Below, piece by piece: positions 38,521 to 48,008 of a stretch of DNA of 64,000 bases. Numbering within the stretch: the stretch's first letter is position 1; the number at the start of each line of letters is the position of its first letter. The stretch is taken from contig NZ_CAJGZQ010000005.1 of NCBI RefSeq assembly GCF_904846185.1, forward strand, positions 1 through 64,000, given 5' to 3'. The notes under the pieces were generated by a model, which did not search any database, was not told the origin of the DNA, and saw only the letters and a program-made list of their open reading frames with translations. The position numbers and the translations under genes were made by a program. Source of the stretch: Psychrobacter immobilis. GTDB taxonomy: Bacteria > Pseudomonadota > Gammaproteobacteria > Pseudomonadales > Moraxellaceae.

Positions 38521-38634
38521 GGCTTTTCTCGTTAAACAAACTAGCGTCAGAATGACTAAAACAAGCCGACGCTAGTGTCATGAAAATGATTAATAAATTA
38601 TTTACTTATCCAAAACGACCTAACATACTTCTGA

Positions 38635-39777
38635 TCAATTATCAGTCAAGATTGAGCGCAGTGTATCAATCAGGCGCATATTTTCTTCTGCTACCCCTAC
38701 TGTGATACGCAGCCAATGAGGTAAGCCATAGCCCTCTAATGGACGGACGATAACACCCTGCTCTAGCAATGCTTGATGAATAGAAGCAGCGGTGATGTCT
38801 TCCATCTCAACGGCTATTTCCACCATAATAAAGTTAGCATGTGACTTAATGAAACCCAACCCTAATGCGTCAAACTGCTTTTCTAACCAGCGCATTTGCT
38901 CATCATTCATCAGACGAGTTTTTTCAATAAAGTCTGAGTCAGCAAGTGCCGCCGCCGCCGCCGCTAAAGCCACTCTACTCACGTTAAATGGTTGACGGAT
39001 TCGGTTGAGTAAGTCCGCGACAGCCACTGAGCTAAGCGCATAACCGACACGTAAACCCGCCAGTCCATAAGCTTTGGAAAAAGTGCGCACGATAACGACA
39101 TTATCAAATTCATCTAACAACGCCCGATTATTACTCTCAGGGCTATATTCAATATACGCCTCATCTAATACCACCAATACCGAGCTTGGTATACTAGCCA
39201 TAAATGCTCGTAACTCTTGAGGTTCAAGCTGTGTGCCAGTTGGATTATTAGGATTGGCGATAAAGACTATTTTAGTATTGGGGTTGTCTTGAACCGCTTG
39301 ACTCATCGCTTTTAAATCATGCCCAAAGCGATGGGCAGGCACTTCTATACCTGTCGCCCCTTGTATTTTAGCCAACATCGGATAAACGATAAAGGCATAT
39401 TGACTGTAAACGATAGCATCGTCAGCACCAGCAAAACTACGCGCTAAAATATCAAGCAAATCGTCAGAGCCATTACCCAAAGTAATCTGCTCCACACTGA
39501 CATCATTGAAGTCAGCCAGCGCTTGTTTTAGATAGTAACCGTTGCCATCAGGATAACGTGCCAACTGACCCAATTGCTCAGTAATCGCTAGCGTGACGTG
39601 CGGTGAGCAGCCTCTTGGGTTTTCATTACTGGCAAGTTTTACCACATCTGAGACGCCATACTCACGCGTCAACTCTTCAATCGGCTTGCCCGTTTGATAA
39701 GGCACTAGCTCTAAAATACTATCGTAGGCAGGCACAAGCGGTGATAAATTTGACTCTACTGAATGAGATGACGGCAT
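38635..39777 (-). CDS. hisC: histidinol-phosphate / aromatic aminotransferase
   Basis: A 380-residue PLP-dependent class I/II aminotransferase of the HisC family. The cofactor lysine is K235 in TFSKAYGLAGLRVGY, with VLDEAYIEYSP and FIANPNNPTGT also present. Its location between pheA and tyrA-aroA suggests it works mainly as the aromatic (tyrosine/phenylalanine) transaminase, as the HisHb-type enzymes of Pseudomonas do, but it may also serve histidine synthesis. It is 114 bp upstream of tyrA-aroA and 163 bp downstream of pheA on the same strand. Confidence 0.93.
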   Translation of the reverse strand: MPSSHSVESNLSPLVPAYDSILELVPYQTGKPIEELTREYGVSDVVKLASNENPRGCSPHVTLAITEQLGQLARYPDGNGYYLKQALADFNDVSVEQITLGNGSDDLLDILARSFAGADDAIVYSQYAFIVYPMLAKIQGATGIEVPAHRFGHDLKAMSQAVQDNPNTKIVFIANPNNPTGTQLEPQELRAFMASIPSSVLVVLDEAYIEYSPESNNRALLDEFDNVVIVRTFSKAYGLAGLRVGYALSSVAVADLLNRIRQPFNVSRVALAAAAAALADSDFIEKTRLMNDEQMRWLEKQFDALGLGFIKSHANFIMVEIAVEMEDITAASIHQALLEQGVIVRPLEGYGLPHWLRITVGVAEENMRLIDTLRSILTDN

Positions 39778-39940
39778 GATTTATCCTTAGATATGATTTT
39801 GGCAAGTGATGTGAGCCATTCGGCGTTATATCGTTGGTTCAATTTCAGAGCGAGTCAAGGGTAACCAAGGCAACCGAGTGCAGATGATTATGTGATGCTT
39901 CACGCAAGGTAAACGCCATGACTCTTTTACAGTAGAGGGA

Positions 39941-41122
39941 CTATAGCACTGCTTTTGGATAAGAACCTAGAACACGCACATCTTTTACCAACGGACGGAT
40001 ATCAGCGATAGCAGCGCTGACGTTTGGCTCGTCAATATGACCATTCATATCGATGAAAAACACGTATGCCCACTTATTCGGACGCTCAGGACGGGTTTCG
40101 ATACTGGTCATCGACACGCCATGATAAGACAAAGGCTTCAAAATCTCGATCAATGCACCCGCTTTGTCATGTGCTGATACGACGATAGACGTTTTATCCT
40201 GACCTGATGGCGCAATCGCTTCGTGACCGATGATAAGGAATCGCGTGGTATTGCTCGGGTTGTCTTCGATATTTGAATATAGCTTATGCAAGCCATATTC
40301 AGCAGCAGCCACATCACCTGCGATTGCCGCTGAATGCCATTCGTTTTTCAAGCGGCGGGCCGCTTCGCCGTTGCTCGATACCGCCACGCGCTCGACATTC
40401 GGGTAATTGACATCGAGCCAATGACGACACTGCGCTAGTGACTGCTGATGCGAGTAAATACGGCTTAAACCATCAAGTTTGGTATGTTCAGCGACCAAGA
40501 AATTCTGATGAATCGGCAGCTCAACTTCTCCAATTATCTTTAAGGTAGAAGACAAAAATCCATCTAACGTATGGTTAACCACACCCTCAGACGAGTTTTC
40601 GACTGGCACCACACCATACATCGCTGTGCCTGCTTCAACTTCACGGAATACATCAGTGATGGTGGTCATTGGTACGGTATCAGCGGCTTTACCGAAATGC
40701 TTGAGCGCAGCAGCATGAGTAAAAGTACCTACTGGTCCCAAGAAAGCAATGCGCTGCGGTGCTTCTAAGTCAAGGCAGACCGACATAATTTCACGGAACA
40801 ACCGCGCCATTTTGTCATCAGCGATCGGACCTGTGTTGCGTTCCATCACCGCTTTTAGCACTTGCGCTTCACGCTCAGGGCGATAAAAAATAGGATTGCT
40901 ATTGTCGGCAGTCGGGTTATTGACAATGTGTTGTTTCTTTACTGCGGCCACTTGCTGAGCCAACTTGGCACGGTTATTAATCAATGTCTGGATTTCGCAG
41001 TCTACTGTATCAATACTTTGGCGAATATCGTCCAAAAATGCTTTTTCAGTTGCAGTATCGTTAGCCCCTGCGATGGCTTGATTTAGCTTATCCATGTTTT
41101 GCTCTGATGACTGCTCACTCAT
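39941..41122 (-). CDS. pheA: bifunctional chorismate mutase / prephenate dehydratase (P-protein)
   Basis: A 393-residue enzyme catalysing chorismate to prephenate to phenylpyruvate. An AroQ-type chorismate mutase occupies about residues 28-115 (DIRQSIDTVDCEIQTLINNRAKLAQQVAAVK), prephenate dehydratase about 120-300 (AFLGPVGTFTHAAA, VVPVENSSEGVVNHTLD, NTTRFLIIG) and an ACT regulatory domain the C-terminus, with the phenylalanine-sensing motif in the form IETRPE rather than IESRP. It is the first gene of a unit with hisC and tyrA-aroA. The ribosome site AAAGGA precedes the ATG. I looked for a Phe-rich leader peptide upstream and found none. Confidence 0.95.
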   Translation of the reverse strand: MSEQSSEQNMDKLNQAIAGANDTATEKAFLDDIRQSIDTVDCEIQTLINNRAKLAQQVAAVKKQHIVNNPTADNSNPIFYRPEREAQVLKAVMERNTGPIADDKMARLFREIMSVCLDLEAPQRIAFLGPVGTFTHAAALKHFGKAADTVPMTTITDVFREVEAGTAMYGVVPVENSSEGVVNHTLDGFLSSTLKIIGEVELPIHQNFLVAEHTKLDGLSRIYSHQQSLAQCRHWLDVNYPNVERVAVSSNGEAARRLKNEWHSAAIAGDVAAAEYGLHKLYSNIEDNPSNTTRFLIIGHEAIAPSGQDKTSIVVSAHDKAGALIEILKPLSYHGVSMTSIETRPERPNKWAYVFFIDMNGHIDEPNVSAAIADIRPLVKDVRVLGSYPKAVL

Positions 41123-41642
41123 TACCGCCTATCCTTTTTCTAAAATTATTACTGAGTTTTTTACTAGTTAGGTACTGCTTTTTTAACTTTGAAGGCTTCA
41201 AGTATTTCTAATTATCGACAACCAATCATTTCATTATTGAATCAGCACTCAATGACGGTCAAAGGTGTCAAGCATACTAGCAATGATATTCGATAGGAAT
41301 CACACTAAATAGCAGGCAGCCTCTCAAAAGCACCCTGCACGGCGAGCGCTATCGTCTACTATTGCCGTATGTTAGTCACACACACCAGCATGCAAATGTA
41401 GCAGCCAGATCGCTGACCCGCTCTACTATAACAAAAACTATCGACAGTGCCCATGTGTAAATGCGCGTAAATTCGTCAATATTGGCAAACAGAGGCAATA
41501 TGGCAGCGATGCACGGCAAAACTATGAAGGAACATCCACTCAAAACTATGTTACAGTCTAAAACTGATAGCAAATAGCACTATAAAGTAGAAAATTACCA
41601 CGTAACTGAACACAATCTGTTTTTGATCAAAAAGGATATCTG
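41123..41642. promoter_or_regulatory. divergent gap between pheA and tal
   Basis: This 520-bp gap must carry the pheA and tal promoters. I see a short palindrome TTGAAGGCTTCAA (41189-41201) about 70 bp upstream of pheA and nothing else I can support. A 65-codon open frame at 41376-41573 has no protein-like features. Confidence 0.4.
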
Positions 41643-42584
41643 ATGAGCGCATTACAACAGCTTCGTACCATGACCACCATTGTCGCTGATACTGGTGACC
41701 TTGCCGCCATTGCGCGCTTAAAACCTATCGATGCGACCACCAATCCAAGCCTCATTACCAAAGCACTCCTCCATCCTGACAACCAAGGCATGCTGTCAGA
41801 AACCATGAGTCGTCATAATGGCAATATAGATGCAGTGATTGACGCGCTGACCATTCAGGTTGGCTGTGATATTTTAGAGCTTATTCAAGGCCGCGTCTCT
41901 ACCGAAGTGGATGCTCGTTTGTCTTATGACACTCAGGCGACGATTGATAAAGCCTTAGTATTTATGGAAGCTTACCAAAAAGCAGGGGTTAACTCAGAGC
42001 GCGTATTAATTAAAATGGCCGCGACATGGCAAGGGATTGAGGCAGCACGCTATCTTGAAACCCAAAATATTCACTGCAATTTAACGTTGTTATTTGGACA
42101 GCATCAAGCAATTGCCTGTGCCGATGCAGGTGTGACATTGATATCGCCTTTCGTTGGTCGTATTTTAGACTGGCAAAAACGCCAACAAAATCGTCAAAAC
42201 GTGCCCGCTTCTGATGATATGGGCGTGCAGTCTGTAAAGCGCATTTATCAATACTACAAGCAGCATAACTATAATACGCAAGTGATGGGCGCAAGCTTTC
42301 GCTCGACTGAACAGATATTAGCGCTAGCAGGGTGTGATCTATTGACCATCGCGCCTGACCTTATCGACGCGCTGGCAGCGATGGATACTGAGGTGATACA
42401 GCAACTGTCACCTAGCATGTCATTAGATGTAGCCGACATGAAACGCGTGAGTCTAACGCGAGAGGAATATAGTAGCGCCTATCAACAAGACACGGTTACA
42501 CAAGATTTATTACCAAAAGGTATCGACGGCTTTATTGGTGCTCGTGATGAGCTTGCTCAGATGTTAGCAGCGATGCGTCATTGA
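41643..42584 (+). CDS. tal: transaldolase
   Basis: A 313-residue TIM-barrel enzyme of the non-oxidative pentose phosphate pathway, exchanging a dihydroxyacetone unit between sedoheptulose-7-phosphate and glyceraldehyde-3-phosphate. The Schiff-base lysine is K124 in VLIKMAATWQGI, and DATTNPSLI, NLTLLFG and GASFRSTEQI are the other standard motifs. Length and motifs match the TalB subfamily. A good ribosome site (AAGGA, 6 nt) precedes the ATG. In many Moraxellaceae that lack a complete glycolysis the pathway supplies pentoses and erythrose-4-phosphate, the latter also needed by the aromatic genes next door. Confidence 0.95.
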   Translation: MSALQQLRTMTTIVADTGDLAAIARLKPIDATTNPSLITKALLHPDNQGMLSETMSRHNGNIDAVIDALTIQVGCDILELIQGRVSTEVDARLSYDTQATIDKALVFMEAYQKAGVNSERVLIKMAATWQGIEAARYLETQNIHCNLTLLFGQHQAIACADAGVTLISPFVGRILDWQKRQQNRQNVPASDDMGVQSVKRIYQYYKQHNYNTQVMGASFRSTEQILALAGCDLLTIAPDLIDALAAMDTEVIQQLSPSMSLDVADMKRVSLTREEYSSAYQQDTVTQDLLPKGIDGFIGARDELAQMLAAMRH

Positions 42585-42726
42585 TATGAGCGTCGAGCGT
42601 TATAAACAGTGATGAGTATGATCAACATTTTACAAACCTCAGTCGCAGGTTATAAAAGAAATTTGCCTGCTAATAGTAAGTTGGCTATCATGGCTCACTT
42701 CTCACAACAAGAAGCAAGGCTTGATT

Positions 42727-43203
42727 ATGAAACGGCTATCAGTGTTATTAGTGGGTGGTGTTCTAGCAGTCAGCACGCATGCAGTGAACTGGTCAAAAAT
42801 ATCAGAAAGTCCTACTGGATCAATTTTTAGCTTAGACTTGGACTCTATTGAAAGCTCCGACATCAATATCATAGACGAAAAAAATGTCGAAAACATCACC
42901 GTATCTATCCGCAGAACATACCCTGCACAAAAAGATGAAACAAAAGTAGATAAGGAAGGTAAAGAAAAAGCGATTCATCATAGCGATCAGCAATTGCTCA
43001 TCTCTTGTAAAGACGCCAGTTACTATAAACGCGCTTACGTTAACTATGATGCCAATAATAAGGTATTAGAATCTTGGCAATCAGAAAAACCCATATTAAC
43101 CACCAAAGATTTTAAGATAACCAAGCCAAAAACGATTAGTCGTATGCTAATAGAACAGGCGTGTAAAACTTACCTTACCAGCAAGACAAGTAACGTACGT
43201 TAA
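42727..43203 (+). CDS. small secreted protein, surface-adhesin E-like
   Basis: A 158-residue exported protein with a clear signal peptide (MKRLSVLLVGGVLAVSTHA, cleavage before VNW). The mature part (NWSKISESPTGSIFSLDLDSI at its start; ISCKDASYYKRAYVNYD in the middle) resembles the small surface-adhesin E family of Haemophilus and relatives in layout: a conserved W, a substrate-like SIF segment and two Cys near the end. That match is by memory of the family and not certain. AAGG lies 7 nt before the ATG at 42727; an in-frame TTG two codons upstream is less likely. It stands alone, facing apt tail to tail. Confidence 0.75.
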   Translation: MKRLSVLLVGGVLAVSTHAVNWSKISESPTGSIFSLDLDSIESSDINIIDEKNVENITVSIRRTYPAQKDETKVDKEGKEKAIHHSDQQLLISCKDASYYKRAYVNYDANNKVLESWQSEKPILTTKDFKITKPKTISRMLIEQACKTYLTSKTSNVR

Positions 43204-43243
43204 GACAAAGCAAATACAGGCAATTAAAAAAGCGTTGCCAGTT

Positions 43244-43813
43244 TTAAGCCTTTAAAACCGTATAGACAGGCACTGGAAATTCGCCATGCAAATCAACCAA
43301 ATCTAGCAATACTAACGCCCCCACCACGGTATGGTCTGCCGATTTACACAGCTCATAAGCGGTGGTTAAAGTGCCACCTGTGGCTAAAATATCATCGACC
43401 AATAGCACGCGCTCAGGCGGTAGATTGTTTTGCATCTCAAGAGTATCTTTACCATATTCTAGAGCATACGCTTTATTGGCAACGGGCGGTGGCAGCTTAC
43501 CGGGTTTACGTAGCAAAATCATCCCTTTGCCCAATCGACCTGCAAGCAAACTTGCAAAGACAAAACCACGCGCTTCAACTGCCCCTAGACAATCTACCTC
43601 GTCCATCACACCTTCAGGCAGTGCGGCGAGCAATGCATCTATCACCTCATTAATATGACTGCGCAGTAACGGCGTAATATCATAAAAATCAATGCCGACT
43701 TTCGGGAAGTCTGGTACTGTGCGAATCACTTGCCAGAAGGGATGATCCGTATTGAGCTTATTAGACGACTCATTTTCGACATTTTTAGATGTAGCGGCAG
43801 CATTAATGCTCAT
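43244..43813 (-). CDS. apt: adenine phosphoribosyltransferase
   Basis: A 189-residue purine-salvage enzyme making AMP from adenine and PRPP. The PRPP-binding motif VLLVDDILATGGT and the family segments FPKVGIDFYDITPLL and GAVEARGFVFASLLA are present. A polar N-terminal tail of about 20 residues precedes the fold. AAGGG lies at good spacing before the ATG. Confidence 0.95.
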   Translation of the reverse strand: MSINAAATSKNVENESSNKLNTDHPFWQVIRTVPDFPKVGIDFYDITPLLRSHINEVIDALLAALPEGVMDEVDCLGAVEARGFVFASLLAGRLGKGMILLRKPGKLPPPVANKAYALEYGKDTLEMQNNLPPERVLLVDDILATGGTLTTAYELCKSADHTVVGALVLLDLVDLHGEFPVPVYTVLKA

Positions 43814-44168
43814 GGTAACCCTTAGCGTATATGACTTAGATAATGTAATTTAGATAATAATATATCAACGATAAATGATGGCTAATACTGTGAATTTAGC
43901 GGCGCTTATTATAACATAATTGATAGAAATATCGCAGTTGCGCACGTAAGCGTACAGGTGCTTACTGACAGACAGAAGACCTAAACCCCTTGATAAAAAC
44001 CAATCAATCTCAATATACAAGTGTAAACTTAACGACGAAAATCACGGTTATATGCTAAACTATGTGCGCTTTTACAGTCTCATTTAACGGCTGTGGTTGC
44101 AAGTATGCACGTCAAAAACACCCTGTAACACGGATTATAAACACTGATAATGCTCGATAGGACTATTT
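43814..44168. promoter_or_regulatory. divergent region between apt and rubredoxin
   Basis: This 355-bp gap holds the promoters of apt (minus) and rubredoxin (plus). TATGCTAAACT near 44052-44062 is a possible -10 region for rubredoxin; the -35 is unclear. I see no RNA gene or repeat. Confidence 0.4.
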
Positions 44169-44333
44169 ATGAAACGTTATGAATGTATCGTCTGCGGCTG
44201 GATATATGATGAAGCACTCGGCTGTCCCGAAGAAGGGATTGCGCCAGGCACTAAATGGGATGACATCCCTGATGATTGGACCTGCCCAGAGTGCGGTGTG
44301 GGCAAGCTTGATTTTGAGATGCTTGAGCTGTAA
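44169..44333 (+). CDS. rubA: rubredoxin
   Basis: A 54-residue iron protein with one Fe bound by four cysteines: C6 and C9 (ECIVCGW) and C39 and C42 (CPECG). The classical [23 protein letters not shown] sequence is unmistakable. An extra Cys at position 19 is the normal one for alkane-type rubredoxins. In this group it usually passes electrons to alkane monooxygenase or related oxygenases; no such enzyme is adjacent here. AGGA lies 6 nt before the ATG. It is followed after 27 bp by the hydrolase gene and is likely cotranscribed. Confidence 0.95.
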   Translation: MKRYECIVCGWIYDEALGCPEEGIAPGTKWDDIPDDWTCPECGVGKLDFEMLEL

Positions 44334-44360
44334 TAGACGACCCTCTAATTAGGACACTTC

Positions 44361-45389
44361 ATGACAACATCGAATGACATCAAACCATCGGCAACCCTAC
44401 CAGAAGACTTAGGTGGCTACCCTACTCCTGAGTGGCAAAAGTTTGGCGCGCACCAATGGCGAGACTCTGACCTTAGCAAGCATCTGTATCAATCAATGAT
44501 TGATATCGGCGATGGCATTGAGCTGTGTGTTGAGGCAGGTGGCAATCCTAATGATCCACCACTGCTCATGATTATGGGACTTGGCTCACAGATGATATTT
44601 TGGCCAGATAATTTTATCAAGCGCCTTATTGATGCCGGTTTTTTTGTCATTCGTTTTGATAATCGTGATATTGGTCTGTCTTCTAAAGTGCAGATTGATG
44701 GACTACCGCGTATCAGTCAGCTAAAAATGATGATGCGCCTGCAAACGGGGTTGTCCAATAAAGGTACGCAAGTGGCTTATAATTTAACAGATATGGCAGA
44801 AGATACCGCTCGTTTGATTAAGGCGTTGCAGTTGGGGAAAACCCATCTGATTGGGGCTTCGATGGGCGGCATGATTGCGCAAATCGTAGCGGCACGTTAT
44901 CCAAGTTTAGTACAGCGCATGGCGTTGATGTTTACCACGACCAACCGTGCATTTTTAAAACCACCAAAACCTAGGCAGCTATATACCCTGATCAACCGCC
45001 CTGAAAGTCATTCTGAGCGCGATATCGTGCGCCATAGCGTGTGGTTTATGAAGACAGTCGGTACGCCTGGGCATGTCAACGTACGTATGGTGCGTGAAAT
45101 TGCCAAATTGCGTTATCAGCGCAACTTTCATCCGCTCGGCACGGTACAACAGCTCAATGCTATCTTGGCATCAGGCTCTATTAGCAGGTTTAGCAAGCAA
45201 GTCAAAGCGCCGACTATCGTACTGCATGGTAGCGCAGATGGACTACTGCCCGCCTCACAAGGTCGTGTGGTTGCCAAGACCATTCCGAATGCCAAGTTTC
45301 ATTTAATCGAAGGCATGGCGCATGATATTCCTGAATACTATCAACCTTATATGGTCGATTTAATCAGCAATCATTTATTAGACGAATAA
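44361..45389 (+). CDS. alpha/beta-fold hydrolase
   Basis: A 342-residue alpha/beta hydrolase. The nucleophile elbow GASMGG holds Ser167, the acid is expected in HGSADGLLP and the histidine in GMAHDIPEYY, completing a Ser-Asp-His triad. LLMIMGLGSQMIFWPDNF near the N-terminus carries the oxyanion region. There is no signal peptide, so it is cytoplasmic. The substrate cannot be read; similar proteins include esterases and enol-lactone or aclacinomycin-type hydrolases. It lies 27 bp downstream of the rubredoxin gene on the same strand and ends at a strong terminator. Confidence 0.9.
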   Translation: MTTSNDIKPSATLPEDLGGYPTPEWQKFGAHQWRDSDLSKHLYQSMIDIGDGIELCVEAGGNPNDPPLLMIMGLGSQMIFWPDNFIKRLIDAGFFVIRFDNRDIGLSSKVQIDGLPRISQLKMMMRLQTGLSNKGTQVAYNLTDMAEDTARLIKALQLGKTHLIGASMGGMIAQIVAARYPSLVQRMALMFTTTNRAFLKPPKPRQLYTLINRPESHSERDIVRHSVWFMKTVGTPGHVNVRMVREIAKLRYQRNFHPLGTVQQLNAILASGSISRFSKQVKAPTIVLHGSADGLLPASQGRVVAKTIPNAKFHLIEGMAHDIPEYYQPYMVDLISNHLLDE

Positions 45390-45411
45390 TTTTAGTTGTC
45401 ACACAATTCAT

Positions 45412-45462
45412 AAAAAAGAGCGTAAACCCTATGAATCAATAGTAGGATTTACGCTCTTTTTT
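45412..45462. terminator. intrinsic terminator after the hydrolase gene
   Basis: A perfect 15-bp stem (AAAAAAGAGCGTAAA / TTTACGCTCTTTTTT) at 45412-45426 and 45448-45462 carries A- and T-runs. It lies between the convergent hydrolase and WG-repeat genes and can act both ways. Confidence 0.92.
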
Positions 45463-45522
45463 ATGCTGGATATTTTACCTAGGTCATTAGATCATGTAGG
45501 TCTTTATATTTGGACGCGCCGC

Positions 45523-46524
45523 TTAATCACAGCCCACTCCTGTGCCCTCTTTATCGATACACATTTTATTGCCGTTTTTTAGATTGCCAATCCACGCTTT
45601 ACCACCAGTAAAGGTGAAGGCGGGTTTGCCTTGATAAAGATCACCAGCTGACACACCGCTATTGGCAAAGCGAAAAGGAATCACCAACTCGCCACCAAGA
45701 TTAACAAAGCCCCAGTTTTCATCGATGCGCACGCCAGCCAAGCCTTCGGCAAAGGGACGCACCTCGTCAAAAGAATAGGTAATCATGGTCACATTATTAT
45801 CATCGATAAACCCCCATTTGCCATCTTGCTGACGCGGTTGTAGCATCGTAAAGCGATTGGGAAGTGTCTGGTTGGATGAGGATGCATTGCCATTAGCGCT
45901 GGCAGGTGCTCGTGGCGTCGTGGATTGCTCGTTGTTACTACCATTTGGGTCACTGGTCGTTTTGCCGTTTTCATCAATCCAACTGATCGCTTGATTTTTA
46001 CGTACACGGGCGACACCATTTTGGTAATCATCAATGTCACTAATCACGGACGAAAACGGCACGATGGTTTTATTACTAGTAGTAATGACCCCATATTTAC
46101 CATCCTGCTTTACCACGATACGCCCGTTAGAGACGGGACGCGCCCAACCCTGTCCTTCTTTAAGCACATCATACATCGCAGGCACTACTTCACGACCTTG
46201 CATATTAAGATAACCGACATGACCGTTGCGCAGTACAGGCAGTAGACCTGCCGATATCTTACTGGCATCAACTTTTTGATAACGTGATAAATCAACGACG
46301 CTTTTGCCCTTACTATTCATCAGAGCAACTGGCGCGCCGAAATCTTTTGTCGCCAAAAAATAGCCGCTATTTGCCGTACAAGCCACGTTTTTATAATAAC
46401 TTTTTGGAATTTTGCAACTGGCCGCTTGTACGCTTGGCGCCATAAATAGCGTAATAGCAAAGATGGCGATAGCAAAACCAGATGTCGATAGTCGTTGTTG
46501 TAGGGATAATGAACGTCGCAACAT
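45523..46524 (-). CDS. exported WG-repeat protein
   Basis: A 333-residue protein with a signal peptide (hydrophobic core, likely cleavage after VQA). The mature part is built of WG-type repeats: GHVGYLNMQGREVVPAMYD, GKYGVITTSNKTIVPF, GKWGFIDDNNVTMITYSFD and NWGFVNLGGELVIPFRF. A Ser/Asn/Thr-rich linker (about 190-220) splits the repeats into two blocks. Four Cys residues lie at the two ends. WG repeats form beta structures found in varied surface or periplasmic proteins; no function can be assigned. It is a single gene. Confidence 0.85.
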   Translation of the reverse strand: MLRRSLSLQQRLSTSGFAIAIFAITLFMAPSVQAASCKIPKSYYKNVACTANSGYFLATKDFGAPVALMNSKGKSVVDLSRYQKVDASKISAGLLPVLRNGHVGYLNMQGREVVPAMYDVLKEGQGWARPVSNGRIVVKQDGKYGVITTSNKTIVPFSSVISDIDDYQNGVARVRKNQAISWIDENGKTTSDPNGSNNEQSTTPRAPASANGNASSSNQTLPNRFTMLQPRQQDGKWGFIDDNNVTMITYSFDEVRPFAEGLAGVRIDENWGFVNLGGELVIPFRFANSGVSAGDLYQGKPAFTFTGGKAWIGNLKNGNKMCIDKEGTGVGCD

Positions 46525-46928
46525 AGATGAACCTAGGCTAATGGTATTGAAGTACTTGAGGTAAAGACTAATAAGAAACTATCCTGTTTTATTGTGCCAC
46601 TACAGAGATTATAAACCACTAGATTAGCAAATAGTGATATCTACGCCAACATCGTTCCTGTAAGAATGTCTCCACCATATATTCGTATTGTTATAGATAC
46701 TTTCTTATATGAGTGAAGCTTAAGGTCATCATTGATTTTATACCTAGCATATACAGAGATAAAACCTGATATCGTGATAATAAATCAAACAATAAGCATA
46801 AATGATAGTTTGACCATTTCATTTTAGCGTCAAAACCTAGACAATACGGCTTGTATTAGCGTCAGTATTCATTGGCGTTATCGTTGATACAGTAAGATAA
46901 AATAATAATATGGATATAAGGATATTGT
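46525..46928. promoter_or_regulatory. divergent gap, WG protein / EamA permease
   Basis: This 404-bp AT-rich gap must carry the promoters of the flanking divergent genes. AAGGA (46917-46921) before the permease start is its ribosome site. I see no other structure. Confidence 0.45.
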
Positions 46929-47861
46929 ATGGCGATTGCTTCTTCACGCTCTGCCTCTACTGGGTTGGTCATTGGTTGTATTATCTTTGGTCTGGGTAGT
47001 TTGATTGTCGCTCACGTTGATATTGGCGGTTGGGCAATGGCATTTTGGCGCTTGGCTATTTCAGGTGTCGTATTCGCTGTATTGGCCAAAATCATGGGAC
47101 AGCGTCTACCCCGCTCAAGGCGCGCTATTTTTTATGGTTTATTATCAGGTGTCTTTTTAGGCTTAGATCTGGCGCTCTGGCACGAGAGTATTTATGCGGT
47201 CGGCCCTGGTATCTCAACTTTATTGAATAGCCTACAGATTTTCTTTTTAGCCGCCATTGGGTTTTTATATTTTAACGAACGCCAATCTATATTGCAGCTC
47301 ATCAGTTTGTTTTTAGCCATGTTTGGTGTGGCCATGATAGGCAGTCCTGAGTTTGCGCATAACAGCGCTGCCACTTGGGGGTTCGTCACTGGTATCGTCT
47401 CAGGGGCAATGCTAGCAGCATCGATGACTTTTATCCGTAAGACGCATGATACTGAACCCACACCTATATTTATGCTGATGCAGCTGATTAGTATCGGTGG
47501 TGTATTGGCGATGATTGTTCCTATGTTTGTGTTTGATATGGGTCATATTTTACCAAACACTTGGTCTGAGATTGGCTGGGTGCTCATCTACGGTACGGTG
47601 ATGCAATGCTTGGCGTGGGGGCTAATTGCCTATTCCATTCCTAAGCTGTCTTTGGCGTTAACTGGATTATTATTATTATCAGAACCTATTGCCGCATTGG
47701 TCATTGATTATAGCTGGCTGGACAAACCAATTAATAGCTTACAGTGGAGCGGTGCTCTGTTGACCATGTTTGCAATCTATTTGGGCTCACTGAAACCTAA
47801 GCCGCGCGCCCTACGACGTTATCGGTTTTTCTCAAAATTTTACAAGCGAGACTACAAGTAG
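46929..47861 (+). CDS. EamA-family (DMT) permease
   Basis: A 310-residue inner-membrane protein with ten predicted hydrophobic segments in two EamA halves (about 10-140 and 150-290). It starts with a short polar stretch and STGLVIGCIIFGLGSLIVAH. The family includes exporters of amino acids and other metabolites; no substrate can be read. It has a charged C-terminal tail (KPKPRALRRYRFF). AAGGA at good spacing precedes the ATG. It is a single gene facing the uracil permease gene tail to tail, with a strong symmetrical terminator between. Confidence 0.9.
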   Translation: MAIASSRSASTGLVIGCIIFGLGSLIVAHVDIGGWAMAFWRLAISGVVFAVLAKIMGQRLPRSRRAIFYGLLSGVFLGLDLALWHESIYAVGPGISTLLNSLQIFFLAAIGFLYFNERQSILQLISLFLAMFGVAMIGSPEFAHNSAATWGFVTGIVSGAMLAASMTFIRKTHDTEPTPIFMLMQLISIGGVLAMIVPMFVFDMGHILPNTWSEIGWVLIYGTVMQCLAWGLIAYSIPKLSLALTGLLLLSEPIAALVIDYSWLDKPINSLQWSGALLTMFAIYLGSLKPKPRALRRYRFFSKFYKRDYK

Positions 47862-47895
47862 CTTTTATTCTGCATTTTTATCGTGCACTTGCTGC

Positions 47896-47949
47896 CACTC
47901 CATAAAAAGCGCCCATGCTACCGATAGCATGGGCGCTTTTTATGGAGTG
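47896..47949. terminator. bidirectional terminator with perfect 25-bp arms
   Basis: Arms at 47896-47920 and 47925-47949 are exact reverse complements of 25 nt around the 4-nt loop CCGA. The stem contains A- and T-tracts flanking a GC-rich core (GCGCCCATGC). It lies between the convergent permease genes. Confidence 0.95.
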
Positions 47950-48008
47950 ATATACGCTGTTATCGTCGTTATCTGATAGGTATAAAACCTCAGCATCATA
48001 AAAGCTGA

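Noticed and set aside
41376..41573. 65-codon minus-strand frame between pheA and tal
   Set aside because: No ribosome site and no recognisable domain; a hydrophobic stretch alone is weak evidence.
42609..42830. 73-codon frame before the small secreted protein gene
   Set aside because: It overlaps the start and signal peptide of the better-supported gene at 42727 in another frame.
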